From positions 1 to 37,248 of the IMG/VR virus record IMGVR_UViG_3300033388_001405: a stretch of 37,248 nt of DNA; one strand, given 5' to 3'. Below the pieces are notes generated by a model. That model was not told where the DNA came from and ran no database searches. It worked only from the letters and a program-made list of their open reading frames with translations. This stretch comes from a virus. The position numbers and the translations under genes were made by a program. How positions within the stretch are numbered: the first letter of the stretch is position 1; every line of letters begins with the position of its first letter. This document shows, one piece after another, positions 1 to 7,607 of this stretch.

Positions 1-421
1 TATGCTTGCCGTGGATCGTATCGGTTGACACTGTTGGAGCTGCGCCGCCGGAAGCCACGGTAACGAAACCCTCCGTATCGCTTCCCTCAAAGCTGTAACT
101 GATGCTGATAGCATCGTCAATGACCGCTGTTTCAGTTATACCCGTGACGATTACGCCTGCCGTGTGATTAGTGCCCGCTGTCTGCAAGGAGAATTCTGCA
201 TCCCCGGCAGCACCAAGCAAGGCCACGGTATTGAGCCCTTCCTGAGACGAACCCTCAGCAGTCGCATTGAAGTCAGTTAAACCGGCAAGGAATACATCCC
301 ATGTATCGCCCATTGCGGTGACGTCCGCTGTTTCACCAATTCTCGAAAGCGTATAGCTCTTGAGGTTGGCGATATTGCCCGCATTGTAAACTAAATTTCC
401 TTTTTTTCCGTGTAAAGCCAT
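1..421 (-). CDS. Major tail tube protein, partial (C-terminus beyond left edge)
   Basis: This leftward gene starts at the ATG ending at 421 and is still open at base 1, giving about 140 visible residues. The residues near the start (SRIGETADVTAMGDTWDVFLAGLTDF in two stretches: a 'TADVTAMGD' turn followed by 'FLAGLTDFNATAEG') are the usual signature of siphovirus tail tube subunits: substitution of a target tag, then a beta-sandwich that stacks as hexameric rings around the tape measure. It directly follows the tail terminator and connector genes, the standard position for the tube gene. The later part, rich in Gly, Ala and Thr ('EGSDTEGFVTVASGGA'), may be the start of a C-terminal extension. 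The family call is by motif and order, not by alignment. Confidence 0.8.
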   Translation of the reverse strand, partial: MALHGKKGNLVYNAGNIANLKSYTLSRIGETADVTAMGDTWDVFLAGLTDFNATAEGSSQEGLNTVALLGAAGDAEFSLQTAGTNHTAGVIVTGITETAVIDDAISISYSFEGSDTEGFVTVASGGAAPTVSTDTIHGKH

Positions 422-435
422 GATATAGCCCTTTC

Positions 436-864
436 TTAATGTTGATACCAGACATCATAGTCCAGATCGATTGTCCTGATATTGTCTATTTTTCCGTGAT
501 TAGTCTCGCTTGTTCTTTGCATTACCAGGTGAGTATATTCACCTGCCGGATAAGTTAATTCTGTCCAGTCGTAAAGCTCTATAAATAACTGTTCCAAGCT
601 AAATATTTCCACTGCCCCATCGTCTTTGTTCGAGTATAAACTGAACGTCATCGCTGCTATTTCTACACCGTTCGTCCGGTCACCGGCAATCTCGTCAATA
701 TTCGTACCGTTCCAGGTGAACACAGCGTATGGATAAACCGGAACATCGTCTGTCCACTTGGCCTCCATAAAGAACAGACCGCCAGTCAAGGCAGAACGGA
801 GTGCATCGCCGTCTGGCGTTGAGTTGAACTTCGTCGTTATCGCTGTAGCTACATTTGCAATCAT
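436..864 (-). CDS. Tail terminator / tail completion protein
   Basis: 142 residues, the usual size for the tail terminator (gpU / HK97 gp10-neighbour, DUF3168-like) that caps the tail tube and joins it to the head. Visible features are an N-terminal helix, then 'YPYAVFTW', a run of strands with 'EIAAMTFSLYSN', and a helix 'EIFSLEQLFIELYDW' followed by a final beta strand, which is the order seen in this alpha/beta family. It overlaps the upstream HK97 gp10-like gene by 4 nt (ATGA-type coupling) and lies just before the tail tube gene, so gene order supports the role more strongly than sequence identity does. It could also be another minor connector protein. Confidence 0.68.
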   Translation of the reverse strand: MIANVATAITTKFNSTPDGDALRSALTGGLFFMEAKWTDDVPVYPYAVFTWNGTNIDEIAGDRTNGVEIAAMTFSLYSNKDDGAVEIFSLEQLFIELYDWTELTYPAGEYTHLVMQRTSETNHGKIDNIRTIDLDYDVWYQH

Positions 865-1295
865 ATTCTGCTATTCGCCTGTTTAAAGAATTTCATTATC
901 TTATTGCGAGACTTAATTAAGGCCGGTCTTAAATACGGCCTCTCGCCTATGTTTTTCGTGCCAACTTCCAAGAAGAATCCATAATCAGGATCGACTCTCG
1001 GCCTCTTGCTGCCTATCTTGTCGATGTCCGGGCCAACCGACCCAACGATAAGGCTTCCCTTACGCCGCACGTCAAAGCTAATGCTGTTGACAAGGATGCC
1101 TGTGTCCCGTGCAGGAGGACTTCCGGGACTTGACGCCCTATGTGTCTTCTTGCCGCGTTTATACAGTCTGCCCGAGCCTGTGCCGCCTGCAAGCTCCTTA
1201 GCCTTGCCCTGTACAGTTATCGCTGCTTTGTTCATAGCGACCAAATTAACCGCCGTAACCTCTGCTATCAGTTTGTTAGGTGTCCATTTAATCAT
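861..1295 (-). CDS. HK97 gp10-like head-tail connector protein
   Basis: 144 residues with the hallmark pattern of the HK97 gp10-like family: an N-terminal helix, then 'SSPGSPPARDTGILVNSI' (Pro-rich turn and TG.L..S motif), 'GSVGPDI', 'YGFFLEVGTK' and the closing 'PYLRPAL'. Members of this family sit at the head-tail joint and are thought to act in neck assembly. The start overlaps the stop of the head-closure gene by one base, so the two are translationally coupled. The basic loop 'RLYKRGKKTHR' lies just before the Pro-rich motif, as in relatives. Confident family call; exact molecular role inferred. Confidence 0.88.
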   Translation of the reverse strand: MIKWTPNKLIAEVTAVNLVAMNKAAITVQGKAKELAGGTGSGRLYKRGKKTHRASSPGSPPARDTGILVNSISFDVRRKGSLIVGSVGPDIDKIGSKRPRVDPDYGFFLEVGTKNIGERPYLRPALIKSRNKIMKFFKQANSRI

Positions 1296-1633
1296 CAGTC
1301 AACCTCCAGCATATCAATCTCAAGGTGATGCTGGCGTCCCGCACCGTCACCGATACCTGTTATCTCAAATGTTTTCCCACGCCATATAACCCTGTCGGCT
1401 TCTTTGATCGTTGTCGACGTTGCATCGTAAGGCGTATAAAGCTTGAATATATTAACAAGCGTCTCTTTGTTGAAGCTATTAGCTTCCTGTAAGTTTCTAT
1501 TCTGGATGGAGCATGTAAGCGAAGCAATCCGCGTCGAATATGCAGAGTCAGCGGTTCCGGTTGTCGTCTGGCTAACGACTACTTTCTGAACCTCACATGT
1601 ATTCGGATATAGATTCATGCCCATGTCATCCAT
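1295..1633 (-). CDS. Head closure protein (SPP1 gp16-like)
   Basis: 112 residues with beta-rich content typical of head closure proteins that plug the portal-adaptor channel: 'YPNTCEVQKVVVSQTTTG' at the start, a middle strand 'LTCSIQNRNL' and the C-terminal 'ADRVIWRGKTFEITGIGDGAGRQHHLEI', the region of the family in which 'I.WRGk.yeI.gi.d..g...h..i' is usual. It overlaps the adaptor gene by 19 nt, and its stop overlaps the gp10-like start. Three Met codons lie close together at the start (residues 1, 4, 6), so the true start may be a few codons in. Confidence 0.75.
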   Translation of the reverse strand: MDDMGMNLYPNTCEVQKVVVSQTTTGTADSAYSTRIASLTCSIQNRNLQEANSFNKETLVNIFKLYTPYDATSTTIKEADRVIWRGKTFEITGIGDGAGRQHHLEIDMLEVD

Positions 1634-2787
1634 TTTTTAAGTCTGTCTGATATTTTACCCGGTAAACTTCCGGCTGTCGACACTGACCCCAAGCCGGTCT
1701 CATACTCGTAATCGCCTATCTTTTCCCGCTTCAGGCTGGAATCAAGGTTGCGTTTGTCGTAATAAGTGCATGTTAGGTCGATACAAATTTGCTCTAAGTC
1801 TGCCGGTATCTCTGCATATCCCGCCGAATACCTGATAACGATATTCTGGAATCCATGATTGAACCGACCAAAGTATTTCAGCAGTCCAGCCTTTACGTCT
1901 GTGGCGTATTCCTCTTGTGGTTCTTCTGGTATATGAGGGCTTGCGTAATTAGTTAGGCACGACAAACCTTTGCCTGTTGGAAGCAATTCAATTGGTGACC
2001 AGAAATTAAGTACGGTATTCTCTAATATAGACCAACCCTTATCGAGAGCGAGAATAGCAACAAAGAGATCGGATAGAGTGTCATAATTAGCAAGAGTCAA
2101 TGTTTCAGAGCCGTTATTTGCTCCGCCCTTTACCTGCAATGTCATATCCGATTCAGTTATCGATACCTGTGCAAAGTAAGCGCCGGCAGTAGTATTCCTT
2201 ATCTGGAAAGCATCTTGCCTGCCAACTCCGAGCATTTCAACCGATATAACCGGGAACTGGTTCAGGATAATTTCCGATTGTCCGTCTCCGTCTTCGAAAT
2301 CGCGGTAAGACTTAACCACAAAATCACGGTTACAGAATACCTGGATTGCGTTTGTTGACCTTGTTATCAATTGCCCTATCAAAGTGTCGTCCGTGCTGGC
2401 TGTAATTCCCTTGTAAAGCTTAAACCGCTCAACAGTGGTAAGTAAGTCGCCGGATGCAATGGTGAGGTCAGATTGACCGAGGACGATGAATGAAAAGATA
2501 TTAACAAGCGGCAAGGTAGCTAACGTTGCTTCGATCCTGATAGTATAAGTCTTGAGTGTTTCAAACCCGTTGGCGGTAGTTGTCTCGATCTTCTTAACGT
2601 AATACCCAGTCGTGCCCGCGTCATCCTGCTTCGCCATCGTACCGGACGCTATCTCGGTGTTTGTGAGCTCTTCGTATATCTTGTATGTAGGCAGAGCGTC
2701 TGCGTCAGCAGCTACACCAGTTCCGGTGTTAACCTGTGCGGTAAACGTCAATTCCTGCTCTAATATACCTATGTCTGGACAACTCAT
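1615..2787 (-). CDS. Head-tail adaptor (gp6-like connector) with added N-terminal domain
   Basis: 390 residues, much longer than a normal adaptor of about 100-200. Residues 110-175 ('LLTTVERFKLYKGI', 'IGQLITRSTNAIQVFCNRDF') and 300-390 ('IRYSAGYAEIPADLEQICIDLTCTYYDKR', read as two motifs) match the phage gp6-like adaptor that binds the portal. Residues 1-105 form a separate beta-rich domain (Ig-like by look) and residues 200-280 look like an insertion between adaptor halves ('TLQVKGGANNGSETLTLANYD'). The added pieces may be surface decoration of the neck. The gene follows a virion gene whose N-terminus is also an Ig-like module. Function of the adaptor core is well supported by order; the extra domains are inferred. 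Confidence 0.78.
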   Translation of the reverse strand: MSCPDIGILEQELTFTAQVNTGTGVAADADALPTYKIYEELTNTEIASGTMAKQDDAGTTGYYVKKIETTTANGFETLKTYTIRIEATLATLPLVNIFSFIVLGQSDLTIASGDLLTTVERFKLYKGITASTDDTLIGQLITRSTNAIQVFCNRDFVVKSYRDFEDGDGQSEIILNQFPVISVEMLGVGRQDAFQIRNTTAGAYFAQVSITESDMTLQVKGGANNGSETLTLANYDTLSDLFVAILALDKGWSILENTVLNFWSPIELLPTGKGLSCLTNYASPHIPEEPQEEYATDVKAGLLKYFGRFNHGFQNIVIRYSAGYAEIPADLEQICIDLTCTYYDKRNLDSSLKREKIGDYEYETGLGSVSTAGSLPGKISDRLKKWMTWA

Positions 2788-2796
2788 AGTAACTCC

Positions 2797-3363
2797 TTAT
2801 TTTATTGTCGGCGTCCCGCCTGTGGACGTAGCATCAACTGCGTTTCTTATCTTTTCAAGGCTGTCGGTTGTAGCATCAAAATCATCACCACCATTGTCGT
2901 CGGCCATCTTCTTGAGGTTATCGGCTAATGTCGCACCACCTGTATCAATGTCGGCAGGTGTTCCGATCTTAGTATTCACGGCATTTAGCGTTGTTTCCAT
3001 AGTGTCCTGTTTCGCCGATGTCGCTCTAGTACTCACCACAACGTCCAGCTTTTCGAGAATCCATACACCGATACTGCCGACAGTGGTTATGCTGGAAGTC
3101 AGCACATCCCATACACTGGCCGCGATAGCAGTTAGGTTTATCGACGTCACTTCTGGCTGGTATATGCCTTGCCCGACTTCATTCGTGCCTTCGTAAGCGA
3201 TCTGCATATCACCTGCCACTATATTGGCGTCACTTGCAACGTATTGGCTTGTGCTCACTTCCGGCAACGATGTAGATGTAGTTCTGGCAGTTCCGTCAGG
3301 CTGGTTCACTATGTAAGTAAGCGTCGCTCCCGACCTGTAACCAAATTGTATCTCATTAGCCAT
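2797..3363 (-). CDS. Virion protein with beta N-domain and helical tail
   Basis: 188 residues. The first 75 residues are beta-rich ('FGYRSGATLTYIVNQPDGTAR', ending 'GIYQPEV'), a small module common at the N-terminus of phage neck and appendage proteins. Residues 80-150 form heptad-like helices ('IAASVWDVLTSSITTVGSIGVWILEKLDVVVSTRATSA'), a pattern seen in whisker or fibre shafts, and the end is a short acidic helical tail. It stands immediately upstream of the adaptor gene, with a 9-nt gap. A neck or fibre attachment role is inferred from this; no precise family is recognised. Confidence 0.5.
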   Translation of the reverse strand: MANEIQFGYRSGATLTYIVNQPDGTARTTSTSLPEVSTSQYVASDANIVAGDMQIAYEGTNEVGQGIYQPEVTSINLTAIAASVWDVLTSSITTVGSIGVWILEKLDVVVSTRATSAKQDTMETTLNAVNTKIGTPADIDTGGATLADNLKKMADDNGGDDFDATTDSLEKIRNAVDATSTGGTPTIK

Positions 3364-3365
3364 AA

Positions 3366-3512
3366 TTATTCCTCTGTAGAGGCTTCTTGTTTTTGGATTT
3401 TCGCTCCCAAGTCATTCAAGATTTTAATCTCGTCTTGTAGTTCCTTCTGGAGCTTTGCAATTTTCATGTTCATGTCAAACCATTCAGCTTTTTGTGTTGT
3501 TAATTCATCCAT
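3366..3512 (-). CDS. Small coiled-coil protein (48 aa)
   Basis: A 48-residue ORF, start ATG ending at 3512 behind a GGGAAG ribosome site, stop two bases before the next gene. The sequence is almost wholly helical and charged, with heptad spacing ('MNMKIAKLQKELQDEIKIL'). It fills what would otherwise be a gap between two structural genes and keeps tight operon spacing on both sides, so it is probably real. No family recognised; a small helical chaperone or virion accessory is only a guess. Confidence 0.55.
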   Translation of the reverse strand: MDELTTQKAEWFDMNMKIAKLQKELQDEIKILNDLGAKIQKQEASTEE

Positions 3513-3523
3513 CGTTCTTCCCT

Positions 3524-3799
3524 TTATGAAACAATATTAGTTATTACTGTGGCGTTTTCTTTGTTCTTTTTGTGTTGATACCTGACAATCTGTGCATCAA
3601 GCCTGCTTGTGATTGTCTTTCGTGCCCGTTCGTCAGGCGACAAAACAACATCCTCGGTCGGCTTCCCGTCTTCACCAATCACATATTCAATCGGAACCCT
3701 TGACGCGAAGCATTCAATTGCTAATGGTGCGTTCTCAGTGTCCACAAAATACGGGAATAGTGTCTTGCCGTCCGGTACTTCTATTTCTTGTATTGCCAT
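3524..3799 (-). CDS. Hypothetical protein (91 aa)
   Basis: 91 residues, start ATG behind a clear TTAAGGAG site. The N-terminal half is beta-like ('IQEIEVPDGKTLFPYFVDTE') and the C-terminal half is a basic helix ('RARKTITSRLDAQIVRYQHKKNKE'). It sits in the virion operon between a coiled-coil mini-protein and a conserved beta-rich virion protein, so a structural or assembly role is likely. No family recognised. Confidence 0.6.
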   Translation of the reverse strand: MAIQEIEVPDGKTLFPYFVDTENAPLAIECFASRVPIEYVIGEDGKPTEDVVLSPDERARKTITSRLDAQIVRYQHKKNKENATVITNIVS

Positions 3800-3808
3800 G
3801 ATTGCTCC

Positions 3809-4585
3809 TTAATTATCTACTAAAACTATATCAAACCCGCCGACAACGCCGAGCTCTGTGCTTGTCGTCGTACATTCCAGTCTTACGTCTGTTTTTTCCT
3901 CTATTGGCCCCGCCGGCATACCGTAACCGTACTGCCATGTAGTATTCCCATCGTTTATGCACTCAACTTGACCCTTTACCTGCCATGCGCCAGTTGTGCC
4001 GTTATTTGGCCTCATTATCTGCTTAAAGGTAGCTGATTCCCTCGACACAGAACTTCCACCGTCAGAAACGCCCGTGTAACCCTTCGTGAAATACCCCGTC
4101 TTGCCTCCTGGTATCGTATAAATCGCTTGCTGGGTCTGTCCGTCATCGGCGGCAATATACGCCCCAGTTGTTCCAGCACTGGCAATTCTTACGGCGATGT
4201 TGCCGACATTTGTGCCGTGGCTTCCAGCGGTCAGAACAATAGCTCGATACATTCTGATGTAAGTATGGCCCGTAACAGCAACAACGGTAGTGCCATTAAG
4301 CGTAATCGTCTCGTCCACTTCTGCCCAGTTAGCGTCCAGCCCGTAGATTTGCATTGTCAAGGCACCTGTATCGGTTCCAGCACCACCATCCTCGTCGTCC
4401 GAACTCACGACTTCCATTGTCTGAGCGGTTGCCGGATAGAACGCATAAATGCCGCCCCCGCTCCATATATCCTCTGGGCCTGTAGCCACTGCCGGGTTAT
4501 GTCCGAATTTGTTTATCGCTGAGTGACCGGGAACATTGCCTTTTACGACCTCTAGCATGAAATCTGTATTTCTTAATTGTGTCAT
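3809..4585 (-). CDS. Conserved beta-rich virion protein, aquatic-phage type
   Basis: 258 residues from the ATG ending at 4585, which overlaps the stop of the upstream fibre gene (TAATG); the frame is open a further five codons upstream but without a better start. The protein is Gly/Thr-rich with repeated short strands ('GNVPGHSAINKFGHNP', 'IWSGGGIYAFYP', 'VSSDDEDGGAG', 'GTTGAYIAADDGQTQQA', 'TGYFTKGYTGVS'). I recognise this pattern as a family that recurs in tailed phages of freshwater and marine samples, usually beside capsid and tail genes and usually unnamed. A capsid decoration or appendage role is inferred from beta-sandwich character and position. Confidence 0.62.
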   Translation of the reverse strand: MTQLRNTDFMLEVVKGNVPGHSAINKFGHNPAVATGPEDIWSGGGIYAFYPATAQTMEVVSSDDEDGGAGTDTGALTMQIYGLDANWAEVDETITLNGTTVVAVTGHTYIRMYRAIVLTAGSHGTNVGNIAVRIASAGTTGAYIAADDGQTQQAIYTIPGGKTGYFTKGYTGVSDGGSSVSRESATFKQIMRPNNGTTGAWQVKGQVECINDGNTTWQYGYGMPAGPIEEKTDVRLECTTTSTELGVVGGFDIVLVDN

Positions 4586-5937
4586 TATATTATCCACCAA
4601 TTAGAACCATCTGATTGTATCGTTATTGATTCATCCTTCGCCAGCGTGAAATTGCTTGAATCTCCGTCTATTTCTTCGCTCCCATCTGTCGCTACGTCTG
4701 TCAAGAAAGTTGCGTTTATGCTCTTAATATTGTAAATCCTACCCTGATTGCCTACTGCTGTTGGAAGCGTCGCAGTTACCGTATTACTCGTACCGTCAAG
4801 CAGGACTGTGTGATTATTACTATCCAACGTATCGTCGCTTGTGATTGTCTCAATATCTGCCCTGAACCCATCTGTCTTAGTCGTGCCTGTTACGTCAAGG
4901 GCTTCTGTAGGAGCAACTAAAGAGCCTATGCGGACGTTGCCTGCATGAGCCATGTTCCCGCCCTGAGAGTAAATGGACCAATTATTATCAGCCCCTGTTA
5001 TGTCTTCTATTAAAAGGCCGTACAGATTATCAAATACACCCCCACCAAAGTTAGATACGGACGCAGTCGCATGGAAGCAAGCCATGTCAGATATATCAGT
5101 ACTACTTGCAAATATACTCAATTCACCCTTAACCGCTGCTAATATGCCGGTAAACTCTGAAGTTGCGAATAGAGCTATATCTATTTTGCCTAATTGCCCT
5201 GATATATCGCCTGAATACGAAGTAGTAGCAACAGGGGTAACTATCCCCGAGAACCCCGTATATAAGGCCGAGGAGGCGGAGGGAGGAGAAATTCGAGCTT
5301 GACTAAAGATACTGCTGAACGATCCAGATGTTATCGCAGTGGATATATCTGTAGTGTTACCAATATTCATAGAAAAAGACGTACCATTTCTATCAACAGA
5401 AAAGAAATCCTCAACCCCAACGCCTGGTATGGATATTTTTCCATCTACCGTAACTTCACCATTGAAGCCGTCAATTCCGATAAGCTCGCTATCGTCATCA
5501 TCGCCTATGAAGCCACCGTTTGCGAGTATCTTGCCGGTTACGTCTATACTGCCACCGAGGGTGGTTAGGCCTGTGCCGGTCTTATTGAAAGCACCATCAC
5601 CTGCGAAGTTGAAATCTGGACCGGATGAGGAATGACCAAAATCTATTTGGTCTAGGGCAGGGTTTAACGTTAGCCAGTTCAACCCAAATGTGTCGCGAAT
5701 CTGGAGAAACCCAGCCTCATTTAAGTTGCCAAGTATTATTGATTTTGGATCATCCGACCAATCAGCAACCGATGAGCCTATCCAGTCCCAAGGGCCAGAT
5801 ATTATGGGGGAAACCAAAGTAAGCCCAGACAGGGACACGGACACTTCGTAAAGGTCAGTGGCGTCGTTCCAAACCATAAGCTGGTTCGCTGCCGACCCGA
5901 AGGGTACTCGATAGTCTGTGATGTTTTTTATGCCCAT
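4585..5937 (-). CDS. Tail fibre-like / appendage protein
   Basis: 450 residues. The N-terminal part ('NITDYRVPFGSAANQLMVWND') is a short attachment-like module, the middle (about 50-330) is low in charge and rich in Gly, Ser, Thr and Ile as in beta-helical fibre shafts, and the last 90 residues ('TSDDTLDSNNHTVLLDG', 'TATLPTAVGNQGRIYNIK', 'SITIQSDGSNWWII') match a C-terminal knob often seen on phage fibres and structural beta-proteins. It probably mediates surface binding. It is unusual in lying among head-side genes rather than after the tape measure, so it may be a head fibre or neck appendage instead of a tail fibre. Confidence 0.65.
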   Translation of the reverse strand: MGIKNITDYRVPFGSAANQLMVWNDATDLYEVSVSLSGLTLVSPIISGPWDWIGSSVADWSDDPKSIILGNLNEAGFLQIRDTFGLNWLTLNPALDQIDFGHSSSGPDFNFAGDGAFNKTGTGLTTLGGSIDVTGKILANGGFIGDDDDSELIGIDGFNGEVTVDGKISIPGVGVEDFFSVDRNGTSFSMNIGNTTDISTAITSGSFSSIFSQARISPPSASSALYTGFSGIVTPVATTSYSGDISGQLGKIDIALFATSEFTGILAAVKGELSIFASSTDISDMACFHATASVSNFGGGVFDNLYGLLIEDITGADNNWSIYSQGGNMAHAGNVRIGSLVAPTEALDVTGTTKTDGFRADIETITSDDTLDSNNHTVLLDGTSNTVTATLPTAVGNQGRIYNIKSINATFLTDVATDGSEEIDGDSSNFTLAKDESITIQSDGSNWWII

Positions 5938-5947
5938 TTTTTACGCC

Positions 5948-6295
5948 TTACTCGGTATATCCTTCAATCAAAACAACGACCTGACCTGCTCCGCTGGCAT
6001 CTACGTCAATAGATTTGCCAGCGGGTACCTTAATAGGGTGACGGAAAGTGAAGACTGCCGGTTGCGCAGTTGTAGTAAACGTTATCCCGCCAGCAATGAC
6101 AACCGGAGTCCCTGTATTGTCTTGAATGGTCACGGTGATCGCTGACAAGCAATAAATCATTATCGACTTGATGATATGCGACTTACCTGCAACCGCCGCG
6201 ACGATTGTTTCCGTGCCCGAAGCGTCCGCCGAGATTCCCTGCTTAGAGAATCCAGATCCACTGCCAAGCGTATGAGTTGTTACTGTAATTGCCAT
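5948..6295 (-). CDS. Small beta-sandwich virion protein
   Basis: 115 residues, almost entirely beta-like with alternating Val/Ile/Thr ('AITVTIQDNTGTPVVIAGG', 'SIDVDASGAGQVVVLIEGYTE'). No catalytic pattern, no signal peptide. Ten nucleotides separate it from the fibre-like gene downstream, so it belongs to the same operon. Size and fold suggest a capsid decoration or appendage subunit; this is inference only. Confidence 0.55.
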   Translation of the reverse strand: MAITVTTHTLGSGSGFSKQGISADASGTETIVAAVAGKSHIIKSIMIYCLSAITVTIQDNTGTPVVIAGGITFTTTAQPAVFTFRHPIKVPAGKSIDVDASGAGQVVVLIEGYTE

Positions 6296-6297
6296 GA

Positions 6298-6408
6298 TTA
6301 TTCCTTTGGTTTAGGTTTTGGCTCTATTGGTATTGGCTTTCTCGGTTCTATACGAATAGGCTTGCGAGGTACTATCGGTATAAAGTGCTCGTTATTGTCA
6401 TTTCCCAT
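6298..6408 (-). CDS. Proline/lysine-rich mini-protein (36 aa)
   Basis: 36 residues with an alternating Pro-basic pattern ('FIPIVPRKPIRIEPRKPIPI' then 'EPKPKPKE'), start ATG ending at 6408 and stop two bases before the next gene. It overlaps the upstream membrane coiled-coil gene by 11 nt. Such extended Pro-rich strips resemble the wall-spanning tails of outer-membrane spanin lipoproteins, but there is no lipobox Cys here, so no function is assigned. Confidence 0.45.
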   Translation of the reverse strand: MGNDNNEHFIPIVPRKPIRIEPRKPIPIEPKPKPKE

Positions 6409-6751
6409 CGTCGACCCTTATAAATCCGCTCATTACTATCAATAATTTATCCAGCTTTACGTCTTGCTGGTCCATCTTCCTGTCCATCTTGTCCAGTCCG
6501 TCCTTGTGAGCTTTCATTGTTGCTGTCATCTCGCCCTTGAAGTACTCGAAATCCCTTGCATTCTTTTCTGCCAGCTCTTTCGCTGACTCTGCCTTTGCTA
6601 ATGCGGCCTTTGCGTCCTCTGCTGCTGCCTCTGAAACAAAAGCATTCGAGTTGTTCGCTCTGTCTACCGCAATTATCGGAGAGGCAATAGCAAGCATTAT
6701 GCCAGCCAATATGCCTATCATCTTAATCGTATTGAATGTCCTGTCCGCCAT
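6398..6751 (-). CDS. Membrane-anchored coiled-coil protein
   Basis: 117 residues. Residues 11-29 are a clear membrane segment ('MIGILAGIMLAIASPIIAV') after a short basic N-terminus, which predicts N-in topology. Residues 38-107 are an Ala/Lys/Glu-rich coiled coil ('AAAEDAKAALAKAESAKELA', 'MDRKMDQQDVKLDKLL'). A short N-terminal anchor plus a periplasmic coiled coil is the layout of inner-membrane spanins, and the overlapping Pro-rich ORF behind it adds to this, but no endolysin or holin is recognised beside it. Alternatives are a signal-peptide virion protein or a superinfection-exclusion factor. Confidence 0.5.
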   Translation of the reverse strand: MADRTFNTIKMIGILAGIMLAIASPIIAVDRANNSNAFVSEAAAEDAKAALAKAESAKELAEKNARDFEYFKGEMTATMKAHKDGLDKMDRKMDQQDVKLDKLLIVMSGFIRVDDGK

Positions 6752-6795
6752 GATCTCTCCTTAAAATGTGGGCGGCGATTAAACCGCCCACTTAA

Positions 6796-7542
6796 TTAAC
6801 GAATCTGTACGCATTTGATGTAATCAACATGGAGAATCGGATCGTTAGTCCCGCCCGATTGACAGACAAAGCTAGGGGTAATTTCAGCAACCGTTATGTT
6901 AGCGGTCACATTAGCTGTGCCAGTCTTGACGCCGTTGATATACTGGTCAATGCTGGTAACGCCGTTAACCTTGAATCCAAGTTTGATCCAGGTGTCTTCT
7001 TCGATGGTAGCTGCCGCCCTTGTTGCTCCAGCTCCACCCTTTTCGGCAGAGAACAATAGGACACCGTCGTCAGTAACGCACTGCCAGCCGATATGATCAG
7101 TAGAGCTATTTGCACTTGTGTCGATAATAGTCGTGTCTGTGATCGACAAGCCGATAAACAGTTCTGCTTTATCATAAGTATCGACAACCTTAACACGCGC
7201 CTCAAACCAGATATCCTTGTCGGCTTCTGGCTTGATGCATTCGCCTATTTTCTGGACATTGATGCCTTGAGTTGCTGTAGTTGAACCTGAATCAGCAAGA
7301 GCAACCCCGCCAGCGGCGTCAGTTAGTGCAAATGTGCCCGCTGTAGCCTGCGTAGCAGTCCAGCCTGCAAGAGTAGCCGCATCGATGTCGTTGAAGTCCT
7401 CAAAGATAACATGAGCCATCCCAGGATCGTGCATTGCTGCGTTGGCTGGGCATGTTGCCCATACCCCACCCGGCATAGCTGCATTGTACTTGTCATCGAA
7501 AAAGACTTGATTACCTTCTGTGTATTTTGCTTTTGTACTCAT
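6796..7542 (-). CDS. Virion protein with concanavalin/LamG-like fold
   Basis: 248 residues. The N-terminus ('GGVWATCPANAAMHDPGM', 'FEDFNDID') and the following jelly-roll-like strands ('IWFEARVKVVDTYDKAELFIG', 'DTWIKLGFKVNGV', 'QYINGVKTGTANVT') match phage structural proteins with a concanavalin-like domain, commonly beside the capsid gene in aquatic phages. The fold suggests carbohydrate or surface binding. It lies two genes downstream of the major capsid protein with good RBS (AAAGGATAATATT before ATG). A capsid-surface role is likely but inferred. Confidence 0.62.
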   Translation of the reverse strand: MSTKAKYTEGNQVFFDDKYNAAMPGGVWATCPANAAMHDPGMAHVIFEDFNDIDAATLAGWTATQATAGTFALTDAAGGVALADSGSTTATQGINVQKIGECIKPEADKDIWFEARVKVVDTYDKAELFIGLSITDTTIIDTSANSSTDHIGWQCVTDDGVLLFSAEKGGAGATRAAATIEEDTWIKLGFKVNGVTSIDQYINGVKTGTANVTANITVAEITPSFVCQSGGTNDPILHVDYIKCVQIR

Positions 7543-7607
7543 AATATTATCCTTTTAATATTAAGGTGGGGGCCGAATTAACGACCCCCGCCAGAGTTAC
7601 GTTAAGA

